From: Bacteroidales bacterium UBA5382
GTDB lineage: Bacteria; Bacteroidota; Bacteroidia; Bacteroidales; Dysgonomonadaceae
DNA length: 64,000 nt
Reading direction: 5' to 3'
Assembly: GCA_002409745.1 (NCBI GenBank)
Contig: DHOU01000010.1
Coordinates: forward strand, 179,242-243,241
Position 1 is the first letter of the stretch. The number at the start of each line of letters is the position of its first letter. The notes beneath the pieces are model-generated. The model made no database searches. It saw nothing but the letters and a program-made list of their open reading frames with translations, and had not been told where the DNA came from. A program made the position numbers and the translations under genes. Positions 35,860 to 44,871 of the stretch are shown here, piece after piece.

Positions 35860-36891
35860 ATGTATCTGTATAATAGAATCTATTTCCCCCCGGAATGGTA
35901 TCCCCAAAGCGGCATACAACTCACATGGCCGCATGAAGAAACCGACTGGGCCGATATGCTGGAGGAAGTTACCGAATGCTATGTGGCGCTTTCGAAAGAG
36001 ATTCTAAAACGGGAAAAACTGCTCGTCGTCTGTCGCAAGAAAGAGCAAGTCACCCGTTATTTTACAAAAATGGAGCAAAGGCGTCTTATCACGGCGGAGA
36101 TTGAGAGCAACGATACATGGGCCCGTGATCACGGAGGTATTTCGGTGTTTATCCGAAACAACCCGGCCATCCTCGATTTCGAATTCAATGCATGGGGATT
36201 GAAGTTCCCCGCAAATTACGATAATCAGATCACGCCCAAACTATATTTCAATGGCTTCTTTGATGGAGAAGTATCGCAGTTTAATCACTTCCATTTTATT
36301 TTGGAAGGGGGCTCTATCGAGAATGACGGAAAAGGGACGTTACTCACCACATCAGCCTGTCTGCTGGCGCCCAACCGCAATCAACCGATGACGCAACAGG
36401 ATATCGAGGTTAAGCTGAAACAGACATTAGGAATAGAGCGCGTACTATGGCTCCACCACGGCTATCTGGCAGGCGACGATACCGATAACCATATCGATAC
36501 GCTGGCCCGCTTTTGCAACGAAGAAACGATCGCCTACGTACAATGCACGGATGAAACCGATGAGCATTTTGAGGAACTGCAACGCATGGAGGAACAACTC
36601 CGTACGTTCACCACATGGCAAGGCAAACCATACACATTGGTCCCTTTGCCCATGGCCGATCCGGTATATCACGACGGGCGCAGACTCCCGGCAACGTATG
36701 CCAATTTCCTTATCATCAACGGAGCGGTATTGATGCCGGCTTATGGAACGCCGGCCGATGACCGGGCGAAACGGCAACTGCAACGCATATTCCCCGAACG
36801 GGAAGTCATTGCCATCGATTGCCGCGCCCTGATTAAACAGCACGGATCGCTGCACTGTATCGCCATGCAGTTTCCCGAGGGATTTCTTTAA
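35860..36891 (+). CDS. aguA: Agmatine deiminase
   Basis: A 343-residue enzyme of the guanidino-group-modifying fold that converts agmatine to N-carbamoylputrescine. Blocks typical of the family are PPEWYPQSGIQLTWPH near the start, ESNDTWARDHGGISV, HFILEGGSIENDGKG and HHGYLAGDDTDNHIDTLARF. The C-terminal GSLHCIAMQFP contains the catalytic Cys. It starts three bases after lpxA, and the enzyme for the next step, aguB, follows after a 69-bp gap largely made of a heptamer array. It supplies putrescine for polyamine synthesis. Confidence 0.94.
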   Translation: MYLYNRIYFPPEWYPQSGIQLTWPHEETDWADMLEEVTECYVALSKEILKREKLLVVCRKKEQVTRYFTKMEQRRLITAEIESNDTWARDHGGISVFIRNNPAILDFEFNAWGLKFPANYDNQITPKLYFNGFFDGEVSQFNHFHFILEGGSIENDGKGTLLTTSACLLAPNRNQPMTQQDIEVKLKQTLGIERVLWLHHGYLAGDDTDNHIDTLARFCNEETIAYVQCTDETDEHFEELQRMEEQLRTFTTWQGKPYTLVPLPMADPVYHDGRRLPATYANFLIINGAVLMPAYGTPADDRAKRQLQRIFPEREVIAIDCRALIKQHGSLHCIAMQFPEGFL

Positions 36892-36905
36892 AACGCGTTC
36901 CTCGT

Positions 36906-36947
36906 CGCCTTTCGACATTAGGCGTCCGACTTTTGACTTTCGACTTT
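36906..36947. repeat. Heptanucleotide tandem array, six units (CGACTTT type)
   Basis: Units CGCCTTT, CGACATT, AGGCGTC, CGACTTT, TGACTTT and CGACTTT fill most of the gap between aguA and aguB, ending 13 bases before the aguB start. Confidence 0.75.
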
Positions 36948-36960
36948 CAACAGCTACAAA

Positions 36961-37836
36961 ATGAAAATAGGAATAATACAGCAGCACAACACGCTCAATA
37001 TCGAAGAGAATATTGTTCGGTTACAGAAGAAGATACGCAGCCTTGCGGCCCAAGGCGCCGACCTGATTGTGATGCAGGAGTTGCACAATGGCCTGTATTT
37101 CTGCCAAACGGAAAACGTTTCGGTATTCGATCAGGCCGAATCCATCCCCGGCCCGTCTACCGAATCGTTCGGCCGGTTGGCCAAAGAGCTCGGCGTAGTA
37201 ATTGTGTTATCGCTCTTTGAGAAGCGTGCCGCCGGACTATATCATAATACAGCGGTGGTGATAGAGAAAGACGGTACCATTGCCGGGAAATACCGCAAAA
37301 TGCATATCCCCGACGACCCGGCGTATTACGAAAAGTTTTATTTCACGCCCGGCGATCTGGGTTTCACGCCGATCAACACATCGGTCGGGCGGCTCGGAGT
37401 CCTTATTTGTTGGGACCAGTGGTACCCGGAAGCCGCTCGGCTGATGACTCTCGCGGGGGCCGAAGTACTCATCTACCCGACCGCCATCGGCTGGGAATCT
37501 TCCGACAACGAAAAAGAAAAGAACCGCCAACGCCAAGCGTGGATAACGGTGCAACGCGCGCACGCCGTTACGAACGCCATCCCGGTAATCGCCGTCAACC
37601 GCGTTGGCTTCGAGCCCGATCCTTCGGGACAAACCAATGGCATTACGTTCTGGGGAAATAGCTTTGTGTCCGGCCCACAAGGCGAGTTACTCTATGAGGC
37701 TCCCGATGATCAGGAAGCCGACGCAATTATCGAGATTGACAAAACCCGCACAGAAAACGTCCGCCGATGGTGGCCTTTCCTCCGCGACCGGCGCATTGAC
37801 GCTTACGACGACCTGACGAAGCGGTTTATCGATTGA
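36961..37836 (+). CDS. aguB: N-carbamoylputrescine amidase
   Basis: A 291-residue nitrilase-superfamily enzyme that hydrolyses N-carbamoylputrescine to putrescine, CO2 and ammonia. The catalytic triad is visible: Glu in VMQELHNGLYF (about residue 40), Lys in KYRKMHIPDDP (about 115) and Cys in VLICWDQWYPEAARL (about 150). Length and the QWYPEAARL segment match the plant/bacterial AguB group. It completes the agmatine pathway begun by aguA upstream. Confidence 0.95.
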   Translation: MKIGIIQQHNTLNIEENIVRLQKKIRSLAAQGADLIVMQELHNGLYFCQTENVSVFDQAESIPGPSTESFGRLAKELGVVIVLSLFEKRAAGLYHNTAVVIEKDGTIAGKYRKMHIPDDPAYYEKFYFTPGDLGFTPINTSVGRLGVLICWDQWYPEAARLMTLAGAEVLIYPTAIGWESSDNEKEKNRQRQAWITVQRAHAVTNAIPVIAVNRVGFEPDPSGQTNGITFWGNSFVSGPQGELLYEAPDDQEADAIIEIDKTRTENVRRWWPFLRDRRIDAYDDLTKRFID

Positions 37837-37839
37837 GTA

Positions 37840-37893
37840 AAGATTATTGAAGCAGTAGATTTAGAGAGATTGATGAAGATTGCTTCAATGGCA
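37840..37893. repeat. Degenerate heptanucleotide repeat (GATTGA type)
   Basis: A loose 7-bp periodicity (GATTGAG, TAAAGAT, TATTGAA, GCAGTAG, ATTTAGA, GAGATTG, ATGAAGA) follows the aguB stop. It resembles the array at 19.9 kb and is weaker than the others. Confidence 0.4.
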
Positions 37894-38000
37894 TCCCTAT
37901 TTCTAGGTATTTTTCATAAGAAAGTCATTATTTTTGATGATTGACCGCTATTATTTTATACCTTTACTTTGTATTTTTAAATTAAAGATTAAAATAAAAG

Positions 38001-38507
38001 ATGAAATCAATAGCAATTATTTACGGTTCAAGTACCGATAACACCCGCGAAGCTGCGGAGTTGATTGCCGATAAACTGGCAGACTATTCCCCAAAATTAA
38101 TCGATGTAAGCGACGCTACGGTCGAAGATTTCGAATCGGCGGACGTGTTGCTTCTTGGCACTTCTACGTGGAGTGTAGGCGAGTTGCAAGACGATTGGGA
38201 TGTTTTCTCGTCCAAAATCAAAAACCTGAAGCTGCAAGGCAAAACAATTGCGTTGTTTGGAGTAGGAGATTCGGCCGGATATCCCGACACGTTTGTAGAT
38301 GCTATCGGAATTCTTTACGATGATTTCGCCCAAACCGGCGCTCAATTCGTTGGGGAAGTTTCGACCGACGGTTATACTTTCGATGACTCGCAATCGGTGA
38401 GAGACGGAAAATTCGTGGGACTTGCCCTCGATGCCGACAATGAAAGCGATTTGACTGAAAGCCGCATCGATGCTTGGGTAAACGATTTGAAACAGTATCT
38501 GGATTAA
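38001..38507 (+). CDS. fldA: Flavodoxin (long-chain)
   Basis: A 168-residue FMN-binding electron carrier. YGSSTDNTREAA (residues 9-20) is the phosphate-binding loop, GTSTWSVGELQDDW near residue 52 carries the Trp flanking the flavin, and FGVGDSAGYPDTFVDAIGIL is the second loop of long-chain flavodoxins. It probably carries low-potential electrons under iron limitation. The DUF2023 gene follows after seven bases, a pairing seen in other Bacteroidales. Confidence 0.95.
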   Translation: MKSIAIIYGSSTDNTREAAELIADKLADYSPKLIDVSDATVEDFESADVLLLGTSTWSVGELQDDWDVFSSKIKNLKLQGKTIALFGVGDSAGYPDTFVDAIGILYDDFAQTGAQFVGEVSTDGYTFDDSQSVRDGKFVGLALDADNESDLTESRIDAWVNDLKQYLD

Positions 38508-38514
38508 ACCCGGA

Positions 38515-38922
38515 ATGGACGTATTCACGCATCTGTTGTATGAGCATAAAAAAGGCCTTCGCAACATGGCTTTGTACACCTTTGAGGTATCAAAAAAAGA
38601 GGCCATCGAGAAGAAATTAACCAAAATGCAGGTCGATTATATGTTCATGCCGGTTACCGATCGGAAAATAAATGTCTTCTTCGGAGCAAAGGCTTGCGTC
38701 GACGTCATCCGCACGATTGGCCAAAAGCGCTTATGCGATTATACGTGCGAAGAGGACTTTATTCTGGGCATCATGCTCGGATACGACCGGTTGAAACAAT
38801 GCGAGAGATATATTGAGGGACTCGCTAAAAGGGCCGAAAAAAGAAAGAGGCTTCCTTCTGCGCCTCAAAACATTTATAACCGTCCTGTCGATCCCGTCAT
38901 TTACAAACTAAGTCCTGCCTAA
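38515..38922 (+). CDS. DUF2023 family protein
   Basis: A 135-residue cytoplasmic protein beginning MDVFTHLLYEHKKGLRNMAL, with FFGAKACVDVIRTIG and EEDFILGIMLGYDRLKQCERY. It matches the DUF2023 family, found next to flavodoxin genes in Bacteroidales. No catalytic motif is visible, and its tie to flavodoxin (seven bases upstream) is the only functional clue. The C-terminal 25 residues are basic and Pro-rich. Confidence 0.8.
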   Translation: MDVFTHLLYEHKKGLRNMALYTFEVSKKEAIEKKLTKMQVDYMFMPVTDRKINVFFGAKACVDVIRTIGQKRLCDYTCEEDFILGIMLGYDRLKQCERYIEGLAKRAEKRKRLPSAPQNIYNRPVDPVIYKLSPA

Positions 38923-38997
38923 ACATTTTTAATCGGGAGGTGCAGAATAGTAAATAAACAGGATTTTTACGGGATTACCGGATATATTTTATACCGA

Positions 38998-39031
38998 CGA
39001 AAGGGAGGGTTTACAGCCTCTTCCTTTTCGC
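38998..39031 (+). terminator. Possible terminator after the flavodoxin operon
   Basis: CGAAAGGGAGG can pair imperfectly with CCTCTTCCTTTTCG across a 7-8 base loop. A GGTTTTT run follows at about 39035-39041. It lies 76 bp after the DUF2023 stop and 95 bp before the TonB receptor. Confidence 0.35.
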
Positions 39032-39125
39032 TCGGTTTTTGCCGTCTTATATACTTACCTCAAAAAGATTATGGGATGAAGCTTTATCCGGAAGTTTTAC
39101 ATAAAGAGGACATCCTTTTTTAATA

Positions 39126-41999
39126 ATGAAAAAAATTTTATCTTCTTGCAAAGCGATATTCCTCATGGGGGGCCTGTTCATGTGTTGTTACGGTGGCAGC
39201 GTAAACGCTCAAAATAACGGTTTCAGCATTCAGGGAGTAGTCACGGATTCCATTGACGGGAACCCGGTTGAAATGGCGATGGTCATCATCGACGGACTCG
39301 ATATCTGGGCCGTATCTGACGACCAGGGGCGATTTTCTTTTGAAAATGTGCCCGAAGGGAATTATACATTTTTATTCCGGTTATTAGGATATAAGGACAA
39401 AACCGTCAGACAAACGCTTCGTTCGAATATCGACGGATGGAGGGAAAAGCTACAACCCGTAAGCCTTGCCCTGGAACAAGTAACGGTAACGGCTACGCAA
39501 GGCAAACTGGGATCATCCTCAAAAATACAGACGACGGCCATCGAACATATTCAGCCGAAAAGTCTTACCGATATTTTTCAACTCTTACCGGGGCAGATAA
39601 CCGAAAACCCGACGCTGGCCTCACCGGGACAAGTCAAGATGCGGGAGATTTCCGACAATCCCAATAGTGCATTGGGTACGCTGGTGATGGTGGACGGCGC
39701 GCCGATGTCGAACGACGCGAATATGCAAACCGTCAACACTTCCCGATCCGGGAATTTGTCGACGGCGGCCAACACGGTCGGCCGGGGTGTAGACCTCCGG
39801 GAAATCTCAGCCGATAATATCGAAGAGGTGGAAGTTATCCGGGGAATCCCTTCTTCGGAGTACGGAAACCTTACTTCCGGCGTGGTATTGGTGAAAACGA
39901 AAATGGGCGCCCAGCCGTGGAGGGTGAAAGCCAATATTGATCCGAACACGAAGATAGCCTCCTTATCCAAAGGTTTCCGTTTGCCCAACCGCACCGGGAC
40001 ATTGAATATCTCAACAGATTATGCCCAGGCGTATAACGATACTCGTTATAAATATCGCGGATATAAACGCTTGACGGGAACCGCCATTTATTCGAACACG
40101 TTTATGGAAAACACGAAGCCGTTGGATTTGAATTTCCGGCTTTCTTATTTCCAAACGGTTGACGAAAATAAAACGGATGCCCAATTAAATAAGCTGGAAG
40201 CCATCCGTTCGTCCAACAAAGGAATCCGTGGAGGCATAAGCGGTAAATGGATGCTGCGCAAGTCATGGATTACGAATTTGGAATATAGCTTATCGGGGGA
40301 TTACTCCTGGGCGGAAAATTATGTAAAACAGGAACAATCGCTTACCACAGGGGTCGTCCCCTATCCCACCTCCTACGTTGACGGAGTGTTTGAAGAAAAC
40401 TATCTACCGGGAGTATATTACAGTGAATACACGACCGATGGGAAGCCGTATAATTTTTTCGCCAAGATAAAAGGGAGCCTGAACCGGCAATTCGGTAATA
40501 CGGTCAATTCATTGGTAGGAGGATTCGACATGGCCGTCAACGGCAATAATGGAGAGGGCCTTCAATATGATTTGTCTACACCGCCGATGTCTACGCTCGA
40601 ATCGAGTATCCGCCCCCGGGCACAAAAGGATCTGCCGGTATTACATAATTATGCTTTATTCGTCGAAGACAAGCTCATCCAACCCATAGGCAAGACCGTC
40701 CTTACCGCCCAAGCCGGCGTTCGGTTTTCACAAATTCAGCCGGGTAACTATTCATCGGTAGAACCACGGCTAAACACTTCTTGGGAGATTCTCAATAAGG
40801 AAAATAATCACTTGTTCGACCGCCTGAGTATCAATTTCGGATACGGTGTCTCCGCCAAAATGCCCACCTTATCTTATATTGCTCCCGATAAAGCGTATTT
40901 TGACAATATCAGCGTCAATTATTACGATCCCGACAATTCGTCGATGGCATTGATTACCACCAAAGTCCTTGACACGACGAACCCGGAACTGAAGCCGGCC
41001 CGCAGTACGAAGAACGAGATCGGGCTTTCTTTCGAGGTTAAAAAAGTATCGGTATCGATCACCGGCTTTTACGAGAAATTGAAAGACGGGCTGACGTATT
41101 CATACGCCCCCTATCTCGCCCCTTATCGAAGATACGCCATCCCCGCAGGAAAAGGTAAACGTCCGGAATTCGACAATGGCGAAGTATATTACTATGAAGG
41201 CGAAGACCGTTTACAAGCGGCCTCGGAGATGGATACCGCAGTATATACTTATATGACTCCGGCAAATAATCAGACGCTCATAAAGAAGGGGTTGGAATAT
41301 GTGATACAAATCGGTCAAATCAAATCCATCCGAACATCTTTCGTCATTGACGGAGCATGGTTGTTTGAAGAATCCTATAAGACAAGTCCGTCTTACGTCA
41401 AAAGATTCTTTTACGATAATATTAAGGGAAAGGATGATTCGTATATCACCATCATGCCTGCCGGAGAAAAGAAAATCCGCCAACGCCTTAATACGAACAT
41501 CCGTATGATTACCCATATCCCGGAACTGAAAATGATTATATCCTTTACGCCCCAGATCATCTGGAATCAACGGGAAAAAGAGCGATGGGAAGATAAAGAG
41601 GGAAACTCCCTGGTATATTACTACAATGACAACGGAGAGAGAGTATACGATGCCTCGGCTTTTCAGGATATGGAAACAGCCCGGTATGTGGATCCCATAG
41701 GATTTATCAGCAAAAACGGACAGGAGTACGCTTGGAAACAAGAATACGAAGGGCATTCGAAATATTCCCGCTTCCGCAACACCAATACGTATTCGTATGA
41801 ATATGTCGAAGAAAGCCTGCCTCCGGCTGTACAATTCAATCTTCGTCTGACGAAAGAGTTTTCCCGCAAATTAAACATCTCTTTTATGGCGAATAATTTT
41901 TTAAAGATGAACCCGTCGCATAAAAGCAACCGGACATCGGAATATAAGAGAAGAAATACCGAATTCTATTTCGGTGCAGAGATTCAATATAAATTTTAA
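39126..41999 (+). CDS. TonB-dependent receptor (first gene of the C25/HEAT cassette)
   Basis: A 957-residue outer membrane receptor. Signal peptide to about residue 29 (ending GGSVNAQ). Carboxypeptidase-regulatory-like domain about 33-115 (GVVTDSIDGNPVEMAMVIID). Plug domain about 130-260, with LGTLVMVDGAPMSNDANM and VEVIRGIPSSEYGNLTSGVV. A 22-strand type barrel ends FYFGAEIQYKF, a typical C-terminal Phe. There is no SusD partner. It is followed by a lipoprotein (28 bp), an outer membrane barrel and a C25-like peptidase, all on the plus strand and closely spaced. The substrate is unknown; the neighbours suggest a peptide or protein ligand rather than a glycan, by inference. Confidence 0.9.
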   Translation: MKKILSSCKAIFLMGGLFMCCYGGSVNAQNNGFSIQGVVTDSIDGNPVEMAMVIIDGLDIWAVSDDQGRFSFENVPEGNYTFLFRLLGYKDKTVRQTLRSNIDGWREKLQPVSLALEQVTVTATQGKLGSSSKIQTTAIEHIQPKSLTDIFQLLPGQITENPTLASPGQVKMREISDNPNSALGTLVMVDGAPMSNDANMQTVNTSRSGNLSTAANTVGRGVDLREISADNIEEVEVIRGIPSSEYGNLTSGVVLVKTKMGAQPWRVKANIDPNTKIASLSKGFRLPNRTGTLNISTDYAQAYNDTRYKYRGYKRLTGTAIYSNTFMENTKPLDLNFRLSYFQTVDENKTDAQLNKLEAIRSSNKGIRGGISGKWMLRKSWITNLEYSLSGDYSWAENYVKQEQSLTTGVVPYPTSYVDGVFEENYLPGVYYSEYTTDGKPYNFFAKIKGSLNRQFGNTVNSLVGGFDMAVNGNNGEGLQYDLSTPPMSTLESSIRPRAQKDLPVLHNYALFVEDKLIQPIGKTVLTAQAGVRFSQIQPGNYSSVEPRLNTSWEILNKENNHLFDRLSINFGYGVSAKMPTLSYIAPDKAYFDNISVNYYDPDNSSMALITTKVLDTTNPELKPARSTKNEIGLSFEVKKVSVSITGFYEKLKDGLTYSYAPYLAPYRRYAIPAGKGKRPEFDNGEVYYYEGEDRLQAASEMDTAVYTYMTPANNQTLIKKGLEYVIQIGQIKSIRTSFVIDGAWLFEESYKTSPSYVKRFFYDNIKGKDDSYITIMPAGEKKIRQRLNTNIRMITHIPELKMIISFTPQIIWNQREKERWEDKEGNSLVYYYNDNGERVYDASAFQDMETARYVDPIGFISKNGQEYAWKQEYEGHSKYSRFRNTNTYSYEYVEESLPPAVQFNLRLTKEFSRKLNISFMANNFLKMNPSHKSNRTSEYKRRNTEFYFGAEIQYKF

Positions 42000-42026
42000 A
42001 ACAATAAATTAGATAGATAATAGAAT

Positions 42027-43295
42027 ATGAAAAGAATCGTAAGTAATAATCAACAATCAAAAGGAACGGCATTCCGTTACGGATGGCGCGTTCTTCCGCT
42101 TATTTTTGCGGCATTCCTATTGCTTTTCTCTTCCTGCGAAAAGGATGAAGAAGCGGTGAAATATACTGTCAACGTTACTGTTCAATATCCTTCGGGATAT
42201 TCCGAAAGTAATCTTTCCGATATTGAAGTGAAAGCTACTAATACCCAAACGGGAACAACGACATCGGCGAAAACCGACGCCAAAGGGGTTGCAACATTTT
42301 CGCTTGTGTCAGGGGTTTACTCTTTCAACGCCGTATTCGAAACCGAAGAATTCGCATTTAACGGATTAGTAGAAAATACAACGATTGCGGAGGATAAAGC
42401 CGTTACCCTTTCACTCCATGCAACTTCTCTATCCGGAGGATTAGTTTTTAAAGAAATTTACTACTCCGGCACTCTTACTGAAGGAGGAAAATCTTACTTC
42501 TCCGACCAGTTCATTGAAATCTATAACAACTCCGATGAAGTGATTTATTTGGATAACATTGGTTTTGGCGCATTAGATCCTCTGGCAGCGGGGAAAACAC
42601 CTTCGGAATGGATCGGTGAGGATGGAAAATTACCCGATCCCATGCCTTTAGGTAATTATAGTTTTTATTTTAAAGGTTCCGGTCAAGATCATCCGCTTCA
42701 ACCACGAACAAGCATCGTTATCGCACAAGACGGGATCGATCATAAAACCGACCCGGCAGGTAATCCGAATTCTCCGGTCAATTTGGGAAATGCCGATTGG
42801 GAATTGTATGTCGGAAAGATTAATGGAGGAAAAGATGCCGATGCTGCCGGCGTTCCTAATTTAGAGGTATTATATACCTCTTCTACATCTGCAAATGATG
42901 CATTGTATTCGGTATTCGGATCTGCCATGGTACTCTTCAAGTTTCCTGAAAATATTGACCCCGCAGCCTATGCCGCTGACGCAGCACATCTTTCCACCAA
43001 GCCGGGAAGTTCATACAAAACAGAATATTTGCTGATACCAAAGGAATATATTATTGAGGCGGTCGAATGTATCCATCATGAACCCGACAGACATAATAAG
43101 CGACTTTTCACCGAATTGGATGCAGGCTTTACATTTATCAGCACAGGGTCTTACTCCGGCAAAAGCGTGCGCCGAAAAGCAAAGCAGATCATTGACGGGA
43201 AAGTAATCTATAAAGATACGAATAACTCGACGGAAGACTTCCTGAAAGATCAAACACCGACTCCGGGAATCCATCCGACAACGGTCGATCAATAA
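42027..43295 (+). CDS. DUF4876-like surface/periplasmic lipoprotein
   Basis: A 422-residue lipoprotein. The hydrophobic signal is preceded by an extended basic N-terminus (MKRIVSNNQQSKGTAFRYGWR), and the lipobox LFSSC sits near residue 36. An acidic stretch after the Cys (EKDEEA) fits surface export in Bacteroidetes. Then a beta-sandwich carboxypeptidase-regulatory-like domain (about 50-125) is followed by a segment with FKEIYYSGTLTEGGKSYFSDQFIEIYNNSD, resembling a lamin-tail-type fold, as in DUF4876. It lies eight bases before the next gene. Its role is unknown; a partner of the TonB receptor is the obvious guess. Confidence 0.72.
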   Translation: MKRIVSNNQQSKGTAFRYGWRVLPLIFAAFLLLFSSCEKDEEAVKYTVNVTVQYPSGYSESNLSDIEVKATNTQTGTTTSAKTDAKGVATFSLVSGVYSFNAVFETEEFAFNGLVENTTIAEDKAVTLSLHATSLSGGLVFKEIYYSGTLTEGGKSYFSDQFIEIYNNSDEVIYLDNIGFGALDPLAAGKTPSEWIGEDGKLPDPMPLGNYSFYFKGSGQDHPLQPRTSIVIAQDGIDHKTDPAGNPNSPVNLGNADWELYVGKINGGKDADAAGVPNLEVLYTSSTSANDALYSVFGSAMVLFKFPENIDPAAYAADAAHLSTKPGSSYKTEYLLIPKEYIIEAVECIHHEPDRHNKRLFTELDAGFTFISTGSYSGKSVRRKAKQIIDGKVIYKDTNNSTEDFLKDQTPTPGIHPTTVDQ

Positions 43296-43303
43296 AGATA
43301 GGA

Positions 43304-44860
43304 TTGTACATGAAGTCGATATTCAGAAAAGGGATTTTTCTCGGATTGATCATGCTTCTCTCGGCCTCGGGAGGATACGCTCAAACAGACAGCGTATCCT
43401 TTCCAGCTGATTATTCCTTGCTGCCGCGGCAACACGTTTGGCTACGGGTGCAAAATCCGGTCGCATTCCTCGGAATCGGAGTCGTCATGGATTTACAGGC
43501 CGCGTATGGAGCCACTTCCGGTTCTTACAAGCATCTTACCGAAGCCGAGAACGTGAACGGGGGAAAAGTATCGGTGGAAGGATTCAAGCAGGTCGGACGA
43601 ATTCATTTTTTCGGACATTTTTCCTATGGCATTTCCTCGCTGAAAGGACAAAAATGGAAAGATGTGTTGATGCCTTCACCGGGTAATCCTTACCTGCTGG
43701 CAGACAGCATCGGGGGAGATTACACGAACGAAGGGTTCGATATCCGGGCAGGCATGGCGGCGCCGCTAAACGAGAAAATCAGCGTGGGAGTCTCCGCTAC
43801 CTATCAGGGCGGAACGTCTTCGGACGAGAATGATCCGCGCCCGCTGATCGACGCCGCCCGATACTCCATCCGGCCGGGTATTGTGTACCGCTTTTCGCGC
43901 TGGTCGATCGGGGCGGACGTGGGTGTCGAAGGATATGCCGAAAGCATCGCGATCGAATCGTACCAGACGTCTTCCAATTTTACTTTTTTCCAATTTCAAG
44001 GATTGGGGAATTATTATCCCGACTCGGGAAACGCTCATTCGCGCCGGTACAACGGGCACGGAATCAGCGGACATATTCAACTCGGCTGGAAGAAAGAAGC
44101 TTTTGAAAACATCTTTCAGTTAGGCTATAAAAATATCTTCGAAAAATCGGAAGACGGCAGTGTCGCAAGCCCGTTCAAATCGGGCGATTATAAAGAACAA
44201 GCCTATTCTGTCTCTGATATCTTTACAGCCCGTATTCACGATGTAATCCATACAGGAACATTCTCATTCGACTATATACCTTCGAAAGGGATTTGGTACG
44301 ATCAAAAGCCCACGACCAATGCCAACGGCCAACGCGTTTGGGAGATTTTCAATCAATCGGTTCAATACCGCCACCATACCCTCCGTGCGGGAGCGTATTA
44401 CGATGTCTTAAAGGAAAAAGACGGTTTTGCCGATTATTCGCTCGGAGGAAATATCGTTTTCGAACAACAGAAAATCTCCCTTCTGCCCGATATGAAACTG
44501 CAAAAATTTTCCAACCTTTTCGCTTCGGTTGAAGGAGGAAAGACCTTCCTGTTGGGAAACCGGTTACGATTGGGCTTGAACGCGCAGGCGGGATATCGCA
44601 AGAATCTTTCGACGAAAACCGATTTCGAAGGAATCACCCTCGCCGATAAATGGTCTTATCCCGTCAGCGAATATTTAACGGCGGACTATTTGACAGGAGA
44701 AGTAGCCGCAAAACTCTCCAAGCAGGTATTATTGGGGCGGTTGCCTTCGACCCTGTACATAGCGGCAAAGGCGGATTATACAAAGGCGACGCTGCAAACA
44801 TCCCATTTCGACCATCCCCACCGGATAAGCATTTCCGCAACCGTGGGATGCACATTTTAG
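43304..44860 (+). CDS. DUF6850-like outer membrane beta-barrel protein
   Basis: A 518-residue protein starting MYMKSIF; the second Met is an alternative start. The signal peptide ends near SGGYAQT (residue 28). The rest is rich in alternating aromatic strands (GRIHFFGHFSYG, HTGTFSFDYIPSK) and ends ISATVGCTF, consistent with an outer membrane barrel. The order receptor, DUF4876, barrel matches what I recall for DUF6850 proteins; that family name is from memory. The C25-like peptidase gene begins 11 bases later. Confidence 0.7.
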   Translation: MYMKSIFRKGIFLGLIMLLSASGGYAQTDSVSFPADYSLLPRQHVWLRVQNPVAFLGIGVVMDLQAAYGATSGSYKHLTEAENVNGGKVSVEGFKQVGRIHFFGHFSYGISSLKGQKWKDVLMPSPGNPYLLADSIGGDYTNEGFDIRAGMAAPLNEKISVGVSATYQGGTSSDENDPRPLIDAARYSIRPGIVYRFSRWSIGADVGVEGYAESIAIESYQTSSNFTFFQFQGLGNYYPDSGNAHSRRYNGHGISGHIQLGWKKEAFENIFQLGYKNIFEKSEDGSVASPFKSGDYKEQAYSVSDIFTARIHDVIHTGTFSFDYIPSKGIWYDQKPTTNANGQRVWEIFNQSVQYRHHTLRAGAYYDVLKEKDGFADYSLGGNIVFEQQKISLLPDMKLQKFSNLFASVEGGKTFLLGNRLRLGLNAQAGYRKNLSTKTDFEGITLADKWSYPVSEYLTADYLTGEVAAKLSKQVLLGRLPSTLYIAAKADYTKATLQTSHFDHPHRISISATVGCTF

Positions 44861-44871
44861 AATAATTTATT

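Noticed and set aside
39076-39123. 15-codon leader ORF before the TonB receptor
   Set aside because: It is in place by chance as far as can be seen: no codon bias, attenuator or overlap with the receptor start.
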